Shown in pieces: positions 11,761 to 22,998 of a stretch of 64,000 nt of DNA (position 1 is the stretch's first letter; the number at the start of each line of letters is the position of its first letter). Source of the DNA: Aplectana chamaeleonis (taxonomy: Eukaryota > Nematoda > Chromadorea > Rhabditida > Cosmocercidae); the NCBI GenBank assembly GCA_029168955.1, contig JAPDOI010001758.1:1-64000 (forward strand), written 5' to 3'. The translations under genes were made by a program, and so were the position numbers. The notes under the pieces are model-generated. The model saw nothing but the letters and a program-made list of their open reading frames with translations. It was not told where the DNA came from and did not search any database.

Positions 11761-12003
11761 CTATTGGCACACATCTAAACTCCTTTTTGAGCAGAAACAC
11801 GGGGTATCTTCGTATTGACCTAAAACATTTAAGTATCATGCAAAGTCTGAAACCTTGGAGTGGGTAATATTACCCCCTTTGTAGGCAATGTTTTAAAAAA
11901 CAAAAGTTTGAATGAAAGAGCATATTAGTACGTCATCTAAAAGGTTATCAATCTTTAATAAATTGAGACGCGACATAATCCAATATTCAATTGCTCAATT
12001 CAA

Positions 12004-12208
12004 TTCAGAAATGCTTCCACCCAGGGGTTCCAACACCTTAAAAAATCGAAGAATTTCTCACACCCGTGTCAGAAATGCTCCCACCCAGGGGTTTTAACCC
12101 CTTGAAAAAAAATCGGAGAATCTTTCACACCCGTGTCAGAAATGCTCCCACCAGGGGTTTCAACCACTTGAAAAAAATCGGAGAGTCTCTCACACCCGTG
12201 TCAGAAAT
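12004..12208. repeat. Tandem array of about three units (about 62-67 bp)
   Basis: Units start CAGAAATGCTCCCACC, contain AGGGGTTTTAACCCCTTGAA and end TCTCTCACACCCGTGT. This is related to the 63-bp unit at 7342-7702 through the GGGGTTxxAACCCCTTGAAA core. Confidence 0.82.
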
Positions 12209-12814
12209 GGTCTTTAAACTCATCGGGTCATCCTTGTTGAAAATGGGCGGAGGCGCTTCAGACCTGATCGAATGGAGAAATTCAAAAGATGGTTAGAACA
12301 AATTACATCGTGAATAAGCTCCTAACAATGATAAATATTCATGTCAAGATCATTTCTAACATCGGCATTGATCAACCCTAGCTTTGGGTCTGGTTTGCCC
12401 TGCACAACTAACAAAGCGCCTTAATTTCGAAGTCTTTGGAGGCATTACAAAGATTCCCTAGTGTTTTTGCTGAAAACGGAGTTTAGATGTATGTGTCGGT
12501 AGTCATTTGCTCTGTATGATCTCCGCCGATCACCGAATCAGCCTGCTCGTTATCGATGTTGAGTTGTCGCCGCCGCGGCGAGCGCGGCACACCGTCTGCT
12601 GAGGCTGCCATGATTGGCAAACGGCGAGAAGGCAGGCGCACAAGAGCTGTCCCAGCAAGAGGTCTGAATTAGAACCCAAAATCCTTAGGTAAGCGGCTTT
12701 GCTTTCTGTTTCCTAGACTGAAAATTCTTCAAAAACCAGAGGGGCTATAGTACAGGCTTGGATGCTAGAACCTTTCGCGATAAGAAATATTCGAAGATTC
12801 GGTGCCTGATAATA

Positions 12815-13020
12815 CGGTAAAATGGACGCCGACAACTGTTATAGAACGTGGGCTGGGTTGCCCAATGAGTCGGTTGGCCCACGATATTTCCACCCACTTC
12901 CCGGCCGTTTTTCATCGAACTTCCGTTCTCTTTTTTCTTAGAGGGACCCAATGCTTGCGAGTTTGCTAAAAAGGCCTTCGCGATCTACCTCAAAAGGGGC
13001 TTTGAGTTTCTCCTGAATTC
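12815..13020. repeat. Fragment related to the element at 26629-27353
   Basis: CCCACTTCCCGGCCGTTTTTC and GAGGGACCCAATGCTT correspond, in inverse, to the first part of the 26629-27353 element. The ends are not defined. Confidence 0.45.
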
Positions 13021-13551
13021 GGGAAAAACGAGGATAAAAAAAGACGATCACGTTTGCTGGTACTTCAATGGCTACAACTGCCTGGGTTTGTCTTAAAATT
13101 ACCGCAAGGTTTTTCAACACAATGTCTCGACAGTTGTAGGTGTGATACAGCATAAATAATAATTCGTGCTCCAAATTTCCTGAATGCCCCAGAGCATTTT
13201 CACAATTGCATTTTCATGGCGTTACATAAAGGTAAGGAAGGCAATCATGAAATTCTTAGGAGTTTCAGGTTTATTTATCGAGATTCAGCTCCTTCACACT
13301 GGGGGTTCTACACATTGCGGAAAACGAATCTGGGTTCGTTCGTCGCTATTTTGCAGGCTACTGTCGGTTGCGGCAGGCCTAATGCCATTTAAACCGGGCA
13401 ACCGCCCTTATTTGTTCGAAAACCAACAAATGAACAACGCATTTGTGTTCACTAGCCCAGAAAAGCCGCAAAGAGAAGGCTGAGGCAATTCTGAGACATT
13501 GACCCGCCGCTTACCCACAGTTACCTACATAGTATTGTTGTACACGAACGA

Positions 13552-13875
13552 AATTTTCGAGAAAATTTCGAAAGATTTTTCGAATTTTTTTTGTTCGTTC
13601 GAAAATTCGTCGAATGAAATTTTTTCAGAATCCGATCGTTCAAAATTTAATCGAACTAAATTTTTTCAAAATTCGTTCCTTCGAAATTTTTCGAACGAAA
13701 ATTTTCCAATTTTCATTCGTTCAAAATCCGATTTTTCGATTTTTTTTTTCAAAATTCGTTCGTTTGGAATACTTTCGAATAAATTTCGAAAAAAAAGTTC
13801 GAAACTTCCGACGAATTTCGAAAAAAATCGAAAATGCGATTAGTTTCGAATATCGTTCGTTCGACATTTTTTTCG
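13552..13875. repeat. TTCGAA-rich degenerate repeat tract
   Basis: Dense TTTCGAA, TTCGTTCG and AATTTTTCGAA words form a low-complexity tract open in two frames. It is not a gene. Similar tracts recur at 19680-20480, 45290-45575 and 61145-61300. Confidence 0.75.
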
Positions 13876-15180
13876 AAATTGTACAACTATACTACATAGG
13901 ATTATTTATCGAAAATCGATAAAAGGGCTTCAGATTCGTGTCCGGCTTTTCAAACAACACGTAAGAAAGAGCTTTAAGCCAAAGTTGGATCACTCTCTCT
14001 AGATACCGTGAACACTGTCTTCTGAAAACTTGTTTTTACCAGAAGCTACAAAACGTACTTCTCTGAAATTCCCTGAGAAATTTAAAATTTTTTGAGCACC
14101 GATTGCTTAGATCTCATACAACTGCCAAAAATGTAAAGCCTCGCTCTAAACCGAGCAAACCCTAGAAAGTTACCTTTTTTAAAAAATTGCGAAAAATCGC
14201 CGACGAGATAGGGCTAAAATCTGTATTCCAGGAAGCAAATAGGCTCCCTTTAGAAGATAAATTGGTTTACTAAAAAAATTGTTCACAATGTAGCTGAGCG
14301 AAACGTGAACAATTTGCAACAATCTATGTACACATGTGGAGGAAGGGAGAGAGCTTCAAGATCGAAATGAGAATTGCTTCTGGTTCCAGCTATCTGATAG
14401 CGCTACTAGTCAGATTTTTCCCAGGAAGTCCATGGGAATATATTAAACAACAGAGAAATTGTTATTTCTGCTTAGCAACATGCAGTTCATCTTCTGAGCC
14501 TCCAACTCTACAACACAGCGTAGGTAGCTGCTACTCGAGGCTAGGTTTTCGGCCACCACGAAATTTCCAACAGTGAAAAAATTTTATATCATCGCGGCTT
14601 TCCTGATTTCCTCGACGGAATGGAGCACCAGCCGAACTAAAACCTAATCTTGGGTAGCTACAGAGCAGTGGTCATTTTCATGAGCGGGTAGCTGTAAGGA
14701 ACCAATTTTCGTGTATCCTGTTGTTCGCTGCAAGTGCCCCGACCAAAGCTTCCTCACATCGATACAGGGTAAGCAGCCCTCATGATCTGATTAGGGCCGG
14801 ATCGCCCATGAATTCTTTGTGATAATTAATGTTTCCGAAAATTATACTTATCTCTGGCCCAGATCACAGGATAAGCAGAAGTATCAGGCGGTGTTATTTT
14901 GTCTGTCGACCGGCCGGCAAAATCTTGAGGACGGAGGAGGCATCTACGACCAATGGTCGACGGAGGGAATAACTGTGTATCGCAGTACCATCTACCCCTG
15001 TGCCGGTTAGGTATGAGTCCTCAGCAAGTGATCGAAATCAGGAACCAAAGCTGTCTCACAGTTCTGATTTCTGGAGTTCCCGAGCAGGGTTTGCAGTATC
15101 GTTGCCAGAGTTAGAGCACGAGAAAGAAGAAAGCGAGTGGAATGTATCAAAGCAGTGGTCATACGTAAGCAGGCTTCAGA
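13876..15180. other. Intergenic stretch downstream of the small heat-shock gene
   Basis: Seen here: a single TTAA-family end-like motif (GTGAACACTGTCTTCTG near 14008-14024) and no convincing exon. Open frames of 60-110 codons are unsupported. Confidence 0.3.
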
Positions 15181-15190
15181 AAACAATCGA

Positions 15191-15196
15191 TTTATT
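15191..15196 (-). terminator. Polyadenylation signal AATAAA of the small heat-shock gene
   Basis: On the minus strand AATAAA begins about 31 bases after the stop codon at 15227, a normal spacing for a nematode 3' end. Confidence 0.7.
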
Positions 15197-15226
15197 CCAA
15201 TAGAATTCTTATTTACAGGGAGGCAA

Positions 15227-16473
15227 TTACTTCTTTTTGGGAGCGGCCATAATAGGCAAATTCCTCCTATTGGTGTGCTGTCCGGTCTTCGGCGCCTCAA
15301 TCGACAACTGTCCAATATCGCTCAGTTCAGTGTGAATAGCATCCAGATCGCATTCGTCCGGAAGGGCCCATTTGCGCACAAACGATCTGCAAACATAGAG
15401 TAAGACAATGGCTGATTCTACTCTAGGGATGACTTCATAAAAAATGGCTCCCTTTAAAGGCACTTACACGATTAATCTCGTTCTCGAGGTCTCGGTGTGA
15501 AACAGTAAGTTGGCAGGTGCTGTAGAGGATAGGGTCGAAGAAAGCAACGAAAACTGGCTAGAAATAAATACAAACGGCTTTAAAAGCTCCCCGGTGCGCC
15601 TATGTACCTATCCCGGTCCACCCCCCAATCGGACGAGCTTGTGGCACCGCACACGTCTCGATGGCAAATTGCCAAGCAACTTTGCCGCAGTTACCATCAT
15701 CGATTCGCGCAGATTTCGCGATTAGCGCGCGCTTGCCGAAATCAGCAGGACCCATGATTCTCGTCCACGCCCTGAATTTAGAAACCGTTATTTTGACTTA
15801 TTCCGGACGTTTTTCTTCTGTTTCTTCACTATTAGTTACCTCGCGAAGAAACAATCCCATTTTTGGGTCGAACTCGAGTGCAATATTCATCGTGAAAACT
15901 GCCTTTAAGACGTTTTGCTGGGAAACTAGTCTCCGCCCTTTTTCTCGCCATTGGCCTGTAACCTGTGCGGTAGACGTTTGCTCAGGGTGACATGATAGGA
16001 TAACGCCGAGAAAGTGGGCGAAGAACTTCTCCCAGGAGGGAGTGTAAATCAGTACGGAAGATTTCATATGTATAGATAGTGTAACAATAATCACCTCTCG
16101 ATGCAGCCGTGCTCGGTCTTCTCCTCTTGCTTTCCCTCGATCGTGAGCTCGCGCCCATCGATGTGCACCTTGAGATCTTCCGGCTTGTATTTCGAGACGT
16201 CCAAAGCCACGGCGAACTTCTTTTCATCATTGACTATCTGAAAATAAGGAGCTTTGAACAGGTATACCGGTAAGAATTCAGATTGAAGGAAGATAAGGTA
16301 CAAACCTCGTGAGAGTGATTAGCAGCACGCATGATCATTTGATCCATATCCCTCCAGTACGGCTGCATTTGGCGCTCCATCCAGTCCATGTCACGGTTCA
16401 TACCGTAGTTGTCGAAGTCCCGCATGAACTCATCCAAGAGGTTTCCAGTGCGACGGACAGGCCAGAGCGCCAT
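15227..16473 (-). CDS. Small heat-shock protein (Hsp20/alpha-crystallin family), three exons
   Basis: Exons on the minus strand: 16473-16306, 16237-16095 and 15386-15227; 471 nt, 156 aa, phases 0 and 2. These are ATP-independent holdase chaperones that form oligomers and bind unfolding clients. Exon 1 gives an N-terminal region rich in Met, Asp and aromatic residues ([20 protein letters not shown], then a [17 protein letters not shown] stretch). The alpha-crystallin domain spans about residues 57-145: [37 protein letters not shown], then [18 protein letters not shown] and [12 protein letters not shown], the hallmark end of the domain. The tail holds an I/L-x-I-type motif (NLPI) and ends in lysines. 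Acceptors are TTTTCAG and TTTGCAG. Intron 2 (708 bp) carries a TTAA-flanked transposon. The promoter has a heat-shock element and TATA box, so heat induction is likely. Confidence 0.94.
15458..15904. repeat. TTAA-flanked non-autonomous element (family B) in intron 2 of the heat-shock gene
   Basis: TTAA lies at 15454-15457 and 15905-15908. The ends are inverted: AGGCACTTACACGAT and ATCGTGAAAACTGCCT. It is homologous to 19199-19670 (inverse) and 35278-35694 (ATTAGCGCGCGCTTGC, TTTTTGGGTCGAACTCG). No transposase is encoded. Confidence 0.85.
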
Positions 16474-16489
16474 AATGCCTATTGACTAC

Positions 16490-16492
16490 CCT
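16490..16492 (-). promoter_or_regulatory. Probable trans-splice (or 5' UTR) acceptor of the heat-shock gene
   Basis: TTGATTTCCAG on the minus strand ends at 16491, 17 bases before the ATG. A TTTCCAG this close to the start, with no donor required upstream, is the usual pattern for spliced-leader addition in nematodes. A short 5' UTR intron is the alternative. Confidence 0.55.
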
Positions 16493-16671
16493 GGAAATCA
16501 ACAAATTTGGGGAGAGTTATTGCAACATTTAGAGAGGAGAGGAATTGGGAGTGAACCCTTTAAAAGTTATTCCACGGAAAGTCTTCTCATTGCTCGGAAG
16601 GGGAACATGGACAAAGAGAACCCTAGAAACAAAGGAAAAACGCATCTTGAAGTCTTCGGACGAAAGGCCGG

Positions 16672-16680
16672 TATTTATAT
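16672..16680 (-). promoter_or_regulatory. TATA box of the heat-shock gene
   Basis: ATATAAATA on the minus strand lies about 200 bp upstream of the start codon and 15 bp downstream of the heat-shock element, the arrangement expected for a heat-shock promoter. Confidence 0.7.
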
Positions 16681-16695
16681 GTATGCAAAGAGTTG

Positions 16696-16703
16696 TTCTA
16701 GAA
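16696..16703 (-). promoter_or_regulatory. Heat-shock element TTCTAGAA
   Basis: TTCTAGAA is a palindromic inverted pair of nGAAn units, the core heat-shock-factor site known from nematode hsp-16 promoters. It is the only perfect TTCTAGAA I noticed near this gene. Confidence 0.75.
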
Positions 16704-16739
16704 CAATCCTTATGGGCGGTCTGCGATAGTGTTCGATGC

Positions 16740-17563
16740 GGTGGTCAAGAAATCTTTCTGTCCTACCCACTCCGCAAGATCTCTCCCTTGACAAGGCTTT
16801 CACTGGTATCGTTTGCAAACCAGCTATGTTTTCGGCATTTTTGGGTCTTTGGATCATGTATACACATGAAACGAAAGCAGGACTACGACCAATTTTGCGT
16901 CTTCAGCACTTTTGCTGTTACCATACACTAGTTTCTGACAATCGGGGTGTTTGCTGGGTCAAAATTCCCATTAGTGCCCTGTGACCATCCTACGACATAC
17001 TAATTTCACCCCTTCTCGAAATTCCTCTTTTTGAGGTTGTTGGGAGCGCGTGTCTATTGATTTTGTCTTCAAATGTTGCAAAAAGCTCATAAGTATAAGT
17101 ACGTGAATGTTCACTCAAACTCATAGTCCAACCTCAGGGGAAATTTTCGATATTGTAGTCCGCCCGCCGCGTACAGCAACATTGCCATGCGCGAAATCTG
17201 AATAAGCTCAAATAAGCGAGAAAAAGCTAGGAAAAAGTCGACCACTCCCCCGGAAAGAAAAAAAAAGGGTACTCACTAAAAAGTTATCGACCCCAATAAT
17301 GCCGAGATACGTAATGGAATCCATTCAAATCAATCTTCTTTCGATTATTTTGGGTGCACCTTTATACTGTGACCAACTCCAGTGCGATGGCTGCCAATGG
17401 CGTGAAAATACAGGCCGGAGACAACTCGTCCAAGAAATTGTTGCTCTACAAAATCACAATCTTCGAGGGGCCATACTGGGTTCTGAGCGATTCCGGGGAC
17501 ACCATTGTGATAAGCGTGAAATTGTAAGGCAACCAAAAATCGATTCTGAGGTTGGACTGTACC
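16740..17563. other. Upstream flank of the heat-shock gene
   Basis: No exon or terminal repeat was recognised. Open frames of 80-116 codons run through it on both strands without family features. Confidence 0.3.
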
Positions 17564-18940
17564 CTCAGATAGAGACATCACACTTCCCGCGGTACCACTA
17601 GCCGACGTCCCGTAACCCCTCCCGCGGAAGGCCAATAGATCAGTCGCGGGCAGTCGGCAGCGCTGTTTCGTTGACTGCCCGTATACGGTGAACACGCACT
17701 CTGCGGCCCTTCTGCCACCGCCTTACGGCTAATCTGATGACTGACAGAAGACAATCCTAAAGCAGTTTGCGGCACATTTAAAAATCCCTTTTCAAGTAAA
17801 GGTATGTTAAAACAAAATTTGAAAAGTCCACTCCTGGGAATTTCATCTTGAACTGCTCTTGACAAGTAAGGAGTGAGCTTCTACTCAGAAATTTGTGGGG
17901 AAGTTCCCGAGGACAATAGACCTGATTTGGTCGTTATCACTCGGTCGAGGGGAGAGGAGCGAGACGTCCCCCTAGAGGGGGACGTCTCGCCCCTCTCCCC
18001 CCGAATTATACACAACGATAAGGCGTTCGAAACAGCCAACTCTGGGGAGAACAAGGGAAGTTCGCTTCACGGTTGTTCCCATGGCCTCCCCCCGAACATG
18101 CTGAACGCGAAAACAAAGCCGCAGCGTATACGGTGATGCAGACGAGCTAGTCGCGAGGTGGTCTCACTTCGCAAGTTGAGATGGTAGATCTGCCACTCAA
18201 GGACTACGTAAGGCTCCTCTGTCTGGATTTCAGAGGAGCTAATGAGCTTCTCTATAATCAGAGGTGAATATTTTTGGACCGATCGCAGTTTTTTCAGGAA
18301 CAGGAGACAGTCAAAAACAGCGAGCTCTAGCAAGCTGATTTTTGATCAATCATTGAAAAATGGGAAGATCTGCAGTCGGAAGGTCGCGGGAAGACCTGCA
18401 GTCGGGAGAACAAGAGAACTCCTGCTGTGGGAACTTCCCCTATTACTCTGCTGTCGAGACGTCCCCTTCGCCTCCCCCCAATTCGGGGGAAGTTCCCCAG
18501 TTGTTTCGAGGGAAGTTCTGCTGTCGTTCTCGGGAACTTCCCCACGAATATCTGAGTGCGGAGAAGCTTCCTACACTCACTGCTTCTTGCAGCCTTCCCA
18601 TTCGCAGATGCCATTAACGGACAGTGGTTCACCTGCCCAAGGCCAGCGTCGCACACAGCGCGGGTTTTGGAAAGAGTCTCAACACAGCGTTCTCTGCTCA
18701 GCAGTCGTTCATTGGCTCCACTCTAGTGGGTGGTGCAATGATGATATCAAAGTGGGAATCGATGAGTGAGTGTTCGATGACCCCCAGGAGTAGCCGACTA
18801 TCCGCCGACACTCCGCGGAAAGACGGGAAAACCTCTCTCTCCGCGGGAAGTGGGGCGCTGTGCCACGCCCACAAAATTGGGGCCGCGCGAAGTCGACTAG
18901 GCCGACTTGGCCGGCGGGAAGTGGGCTGTTTTTATCTGAG
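17564..18940. mobile_element. CTCAGA-ended element, 1377 bp, containing a second element
   Basis: The ends are CTCAGATAGAGACATCACAC and the inverse of CTCAGATAAAAACAGCCCAC. CC flanks both sides (17562-17563 and 18941-18942). It is the inverse of 11059-11760 apart from a 673-bp insertion at 17884-18556. No transposase is encoded. Confidence 0.87.
17884..18556. mobile_element. Nested CTCAGA-ended element, 673 bp
   Basis: Terminal repeats: CTCAGAAATTTGTGGGGAAG on the left; the right end is the inverse of CTCAGATATTCGTGGGGAAG. Flanks are TA and TG. Its interior includes a strong hairpin at 17948-18002 (AGGAGCGAGACGTCCCCCT and its complement, two spacer bases). Removing it with one 2-bp flank restores exactly the 702-bp length of the copy at 11059. 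Confidence 0.88.
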
Positions 18941-19198
18941 CCGTTGAACCTTTTATTCGTGTACTGTTACATCCAAATAAGTAGAAACTGTGCGTGTATT
19001 TGCAAGATTCTTTCATTCAAAGTTCACTTCAAGAAGCTTCCTCTGCAGAACTTTTCACTGTCCATGGACCTAAGAGTGAGACAAATATTTATCGGAGTCT
19101 TTTAAGAAGTTTTCGGGCAATCGAGTATACGGATACTTGAATCACTCGGTAATATTGATTTTTCAATTTTCGAATATTCAATTTGTTTCGGAACTTAA

Positions 19199-19670
19199 AG
19201 ACAAGGTTCACAATGAATATCATATTCGAGTTCGACTTTTCAATGGGGTTGTTTGATCGTCAGTTAACGAATAGTGAGGAAACAGCGAAGAAATTCGGTT
19301 CAGAACAAGCTAAAATAGCGGCTTCTTACTTGCGTACAGGTTTAGCCGCAGACGAGCTTACGCGCCCGAGCTCAGCTTAGTTTCCGCAAGCACGCGCTAA
19401 TGATAAAGTGTGCACGAATCGATCAGGCTAATGGGTAAATCGCTTGGCGAGTTGCTCTCGAGAACATCGGCGGCGCCGCAAGCTGGTTAGAACGGGGGGC
19501 GGGGCGGGCTAAGCAGGCTCACTGGGCTAACGGAATCTTCACTTCGCGACCGTTGTTATCGATTTTCATTTTTGCACGTTATCGCTGCTTTAATCGACCC
19601 TATCCCCTGCAGCATCTGCCAGCTTAGTGTTTCACACGGAAAACTCAAAAACGTTATCGCTAACACAGTC
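19199..19670. repeat. TTAA-type non-autonomous element (family B), inverse copy
   Basis: TTAA at 19195-19198 and TTCA at 19671-19674. It is homologous in inverse to 15458-15904 and 35278-35694, including AAGCACGCGCTAATGA and AACACAGTC at the end. Confidence 0.75.
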
Positions 19671-19679
19671 TTCAAAATA

Positions 19680-20480
19680 CTCGTTTTCATTCTGAATTTT
19701 CGGTTTATCCAGAAAATCGAATTAATAGTTTTTTTTTCAATATTCGATCTTCTTCAAATTTCTCGGTTTCTTATTTTTCGATACAATCGGTTTGAATTAT
19801 TCGGTTTTCGCATATTCGTAGTTTTTTGGTATACTGGAAAATTGGATTTTTCCTTTTTTTCGACTTGATTTCACTGCACTATGATCGACTGTTCTGTCTA
19901 AATAAATATTATTTGGGAAATCAATCCGAATAATCGCATAATCTTCCGATCCTTCATCGAGTAGAGGACAGCTTTCGAGTTTATTCAGCTATTCGAAAAA
20001 ATTTTGAGAGACCTGATCTGAAATTGTTAATTCATTCGGGAATCTTCAGAGAGGTTCACTCAAATTAATTAACCACTCGGAAATTCTGCAATGGCAATAT
20101 TCGAATCCATTCATTCGGTCAGGAATTTTCGAATGACCGTATTCTACAACTTCATCCATTCGAGAATGTGTAAAATTGGTAATCCGAGTTATTCTTTCAT
20201 TCAAAAACTTCCGTTGAATGTTCATGTATAGAGCACGAAGTCCAGATATATTGAAAAATAGGGCTCACTTTTTTTCAATGGCTTGTTCTGAATAGTTCAG
20301 CGATCAAATTATTCGAAAGTGCTTCTCGATAATCGAACTCTTCTGATTTGAGGAATTTTCGTCTTCCACATGTCCGACATTCTAACTTTTCTGTGCCCTT
20401 GCACATTCCAAATATTGGACTCTTGGAAAAGCCTTAGGTCGATTTTTCTAACTCCAATAAACAAAGTCCTTCAATTCTTT
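19680..20480. repeat. AT-rich TTCG/TTCGAAT-dense tract
   Basis: Irregular TTCGG, ATTCGAA and TTTTCG words fill about 800 bp with no stable unit. No gene was recognised. Confidence 0.55.
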
Positions 20481-20771
20481 CGAGATGCGTTCAAATTATT
20501 CTCTATTGAGGCCGAGCAGTAAGATTCAAGTCTGAATTTAATTCAATTGGATTTAGGGTCGTCGTTAAGTCAAGAAAGAGTATGTAGAATGATATTGGGA
20601 CATCTACACAAACCCTCATTGGTGAACGTATGCAATGGCAATTTTGAATATTAATTTTTTCGATGAGTTTATAGTGGGCGATATGGTTGGCAAAAACCAT
20701 GGTTGGCAAAAAAACCGCGAAAAACTGCAAGAAAATCCCCGTTTTTGTTGACTATGAAATGACCCGTTTAA

Positions 20772-21319
20772 AGGCAGTGGTCACGATGAAAAACGTTATC
20801 TAAAAAACTACAAAAATCAGCTTAGATCAAAAACAGCTGAAAAACTATGAAGGCAGCGCGGTGAAAAACGGGCTAGAATTAGAGTTTCTAGGGCCCAAAG
20901 AAGCCAGTTCGTGCACACGTGCACAGCGATGACGAAACAGATCGCAGTCTCATGCCGAGCAGTCAAAAATCATCGACATTCAGAGGACGAAATAAATGCA
21001 AATTTACCGAATAAAAACAGTTGAATAATGAAAGCATCACTTCAGTCAATGTTTTTGACTAGATGTGTACATAAATTCGAAGGTTCATTGATTGAAATTC
21101 AATTTCAAGCCAGCTGATGTTCTTTATATTAGAAATCATCGATGCCGATGATGTGGAGAGGGCTCGTCCACCATCAAAAGACAAGAAAGTTCAGGTTTCA
21201 AATTCGCCCCAAAACAGTGGTTTTTTCGCGATTTTTTCTTATAGGTCCTACTACTCGAGACCCAGGAAAGGATTTGGAGAGAAAAAGACGACAAGCATAT
21301 TTGATCGCGACCACTGCCT
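20772..21319. repeat. TTAA-flanked non-autonomous element (family E)
   Basis: TTAA at 20768-20771 and 21320-21323. The ends are inverted: AGGCAGTGGTCACGATGA and TCGCGACCACTGCCT. A related copy lies inverted at about 30385-30957 (shared GTGCACACGTGCAC-like, CATCAAAAGACA and CCAGGAAAGGATTTGGAGAG). No transposase is encoded. Confidence 0.87.
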
Positions 21320-21533
21320 TTAAGTGACATTTCGTTCGATTCGTTGCTTGAATAATAAGATTTTGATAGCACAGCGCTTTTCAAAAAAATAGATGCAGAT
21401 TCGGAAGTGGTAGACAAACTCTATCTTCGTGAAGTCTGTTCTGAACTACCCCAAGATTTATCGCATTTTTCGATTCTTTTTATTCAAGATGCTGGTTGGC
21501 ACGTCCTACGAGCGTAGTGAGTGAGCGAAAAGG

Positions 21534-21822
21534 TATACTCTGTTTGTCTTTAATTGCACAAAAAACGGTCCGCCAATAGTCCTCTAATGGGCCGGCTAGT
21601 AACGTAGTTTGCGTCCACGACGCGTTCTCGGCAGACCCGGGTGTGCACAGTGGCAGGGTGGGTGGCCGAGTGACGGCATTGATGAATCGGTCGCTCAGCA
21701 GACCCCGGTGCACACCCGGGTCTGCCGAGAACGCGTCGTGGACGTAAACTACGGTACTAGCCGGCCCATTAGAGGACTATTGGCGGACCGTTTTTTGTGA
21801 AATTAAAGATAACCAGAGTATA
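21534..21822. repeat. Palindromic MITE with arms of about 110 bp
   Basis: Left arm from TATACTCTGTTTGTCTTTAA, through ACGGTCCGCCAATAGTCCTC, to CCGGGTGTGCAC; the right arm is its near-perfect inverse ending CCAGAGTATA. A loop of about 60 bp lies between. Confidence 0.9.
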
Positions 21823-22628
21823 AATAAATTATGGCTGAAATGCAACCATTTATGTATCACATCATCTCGGAACGTTCAGTGGCCAATTCATTTCTGTGAC
21901 TTCTTTTGAAGATGGCGCTATCTTTCAAATTAATTCTCTATTGAAATTGTTGCTCAAAACGGATGCTTTTCTAGAGCTGAGATGACCAAGAAATTATCGT
22001 ATATGTACCAGTAAACTACATATATTAAGGACTCTAAACATACTTTCTATCTCATAAGATCTGTTTGTTGCGAGATTGAAAAATCTGTAGACGTACCCTC
22101 CCAACAAGATCTCTTGATCATTTTCGCAAGCTTCATTTTTATCGTTTACACTACTTATGTACATAGCTAAGAACCTAACCTCGTCTTATCTCTTTCATCC
22201 ATTACTTGAGGAGAAATCTGCCATGTGAAAAATTGTGATGATACAAAACAGTACTGTTGGGCTACACTGTTTATATGTCCTACAAGGAACCCCCGGAGGA
22301 GAATACTTCCTGGAAAAAGTTCCTCTGAAAGTTGTGGGGGATGAATAGAGTAACAATAATCTATGTTCGGTTCTTTCTACGGGCCTTTCGATATTCCAGA
22401 AAAAAGAAAAAACCATTTTAAACTACCAGTAACCTCCTACTCGGAGCAGCTGGAGTGAGTTCATATACTCGGCACACATTAAGTTACAATAAAATTGCCC
22501 TTTACAAGGTTTGACTGCTTGATTCTGGCCCATTCGTGAGGTATATCTCGTTTCCGAGCTCCCTGTGCATTCCATTCCTTGTGATTGAAGTTGCCTTAGC
22601 CACCGTGCAGGGATGGTCGAGAGCGTTA

Positions 22629-22998
22629 GGCGCTATTCATACTACTCAACGCCAGCGCGGCACGCGCGTGCCGCGCTGGCGTGGCGTTAGTGTATGAATA
22701 CTTTCTACGCGCGTGACGCGCGTGCCGCGCTTGCGGAGACTATGAATACTCCAGCGGCGACGCCATGGCGGAGCGGTGAATCTGGAATGATTGAGACGAT
22801 CGATAAATAATATCAGTGGATGAAAACGCCAAGGCGTTTCGGGTGGCAGTATGAATACTGCAGCGGCGACGCCATGGCGGAGCGGGCGGAGCGTGACGCG
22901 CGTGCCGCGCGGGCGGGGCGTCAAGCCATTCATACACAAACGCCACGCTAGCGCGGCACGCGCGTACCGCGCTGGCATTGAGTAGTATGAATAGCGCC
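22629..22998. repeat. GGCGCTATTCATACT-ended MITE
   Basis: The inverted ends GGCGCTATTCATACTACTCA and its complement are flanked by TA on both sides. Sub-palindromes of GCGCGGCACGCGCGTGCCGC lie near each end. A diverged copy is at 42946-43248. Confidence 0.88.

Larger units (their letters stand above)
10878..12685. repeat. Foldback element with long inverted arms, host to other repeats
   Basis: The left arm (about 10878-11048) and right arm (about 12512-12685) are inverse copies: AATTCAGACCTCTTGCTGGG, CGGTGTGCCGCGCTCGCCGC and GTGATCGGCGGAGATCAT recur inverted. Inside are a CTCAGA-ended element (11059-11760) and a tandem array (12004-12208). It begins about 530 bp after the mutarotase-like gene ends. 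Confidence 0.72.
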
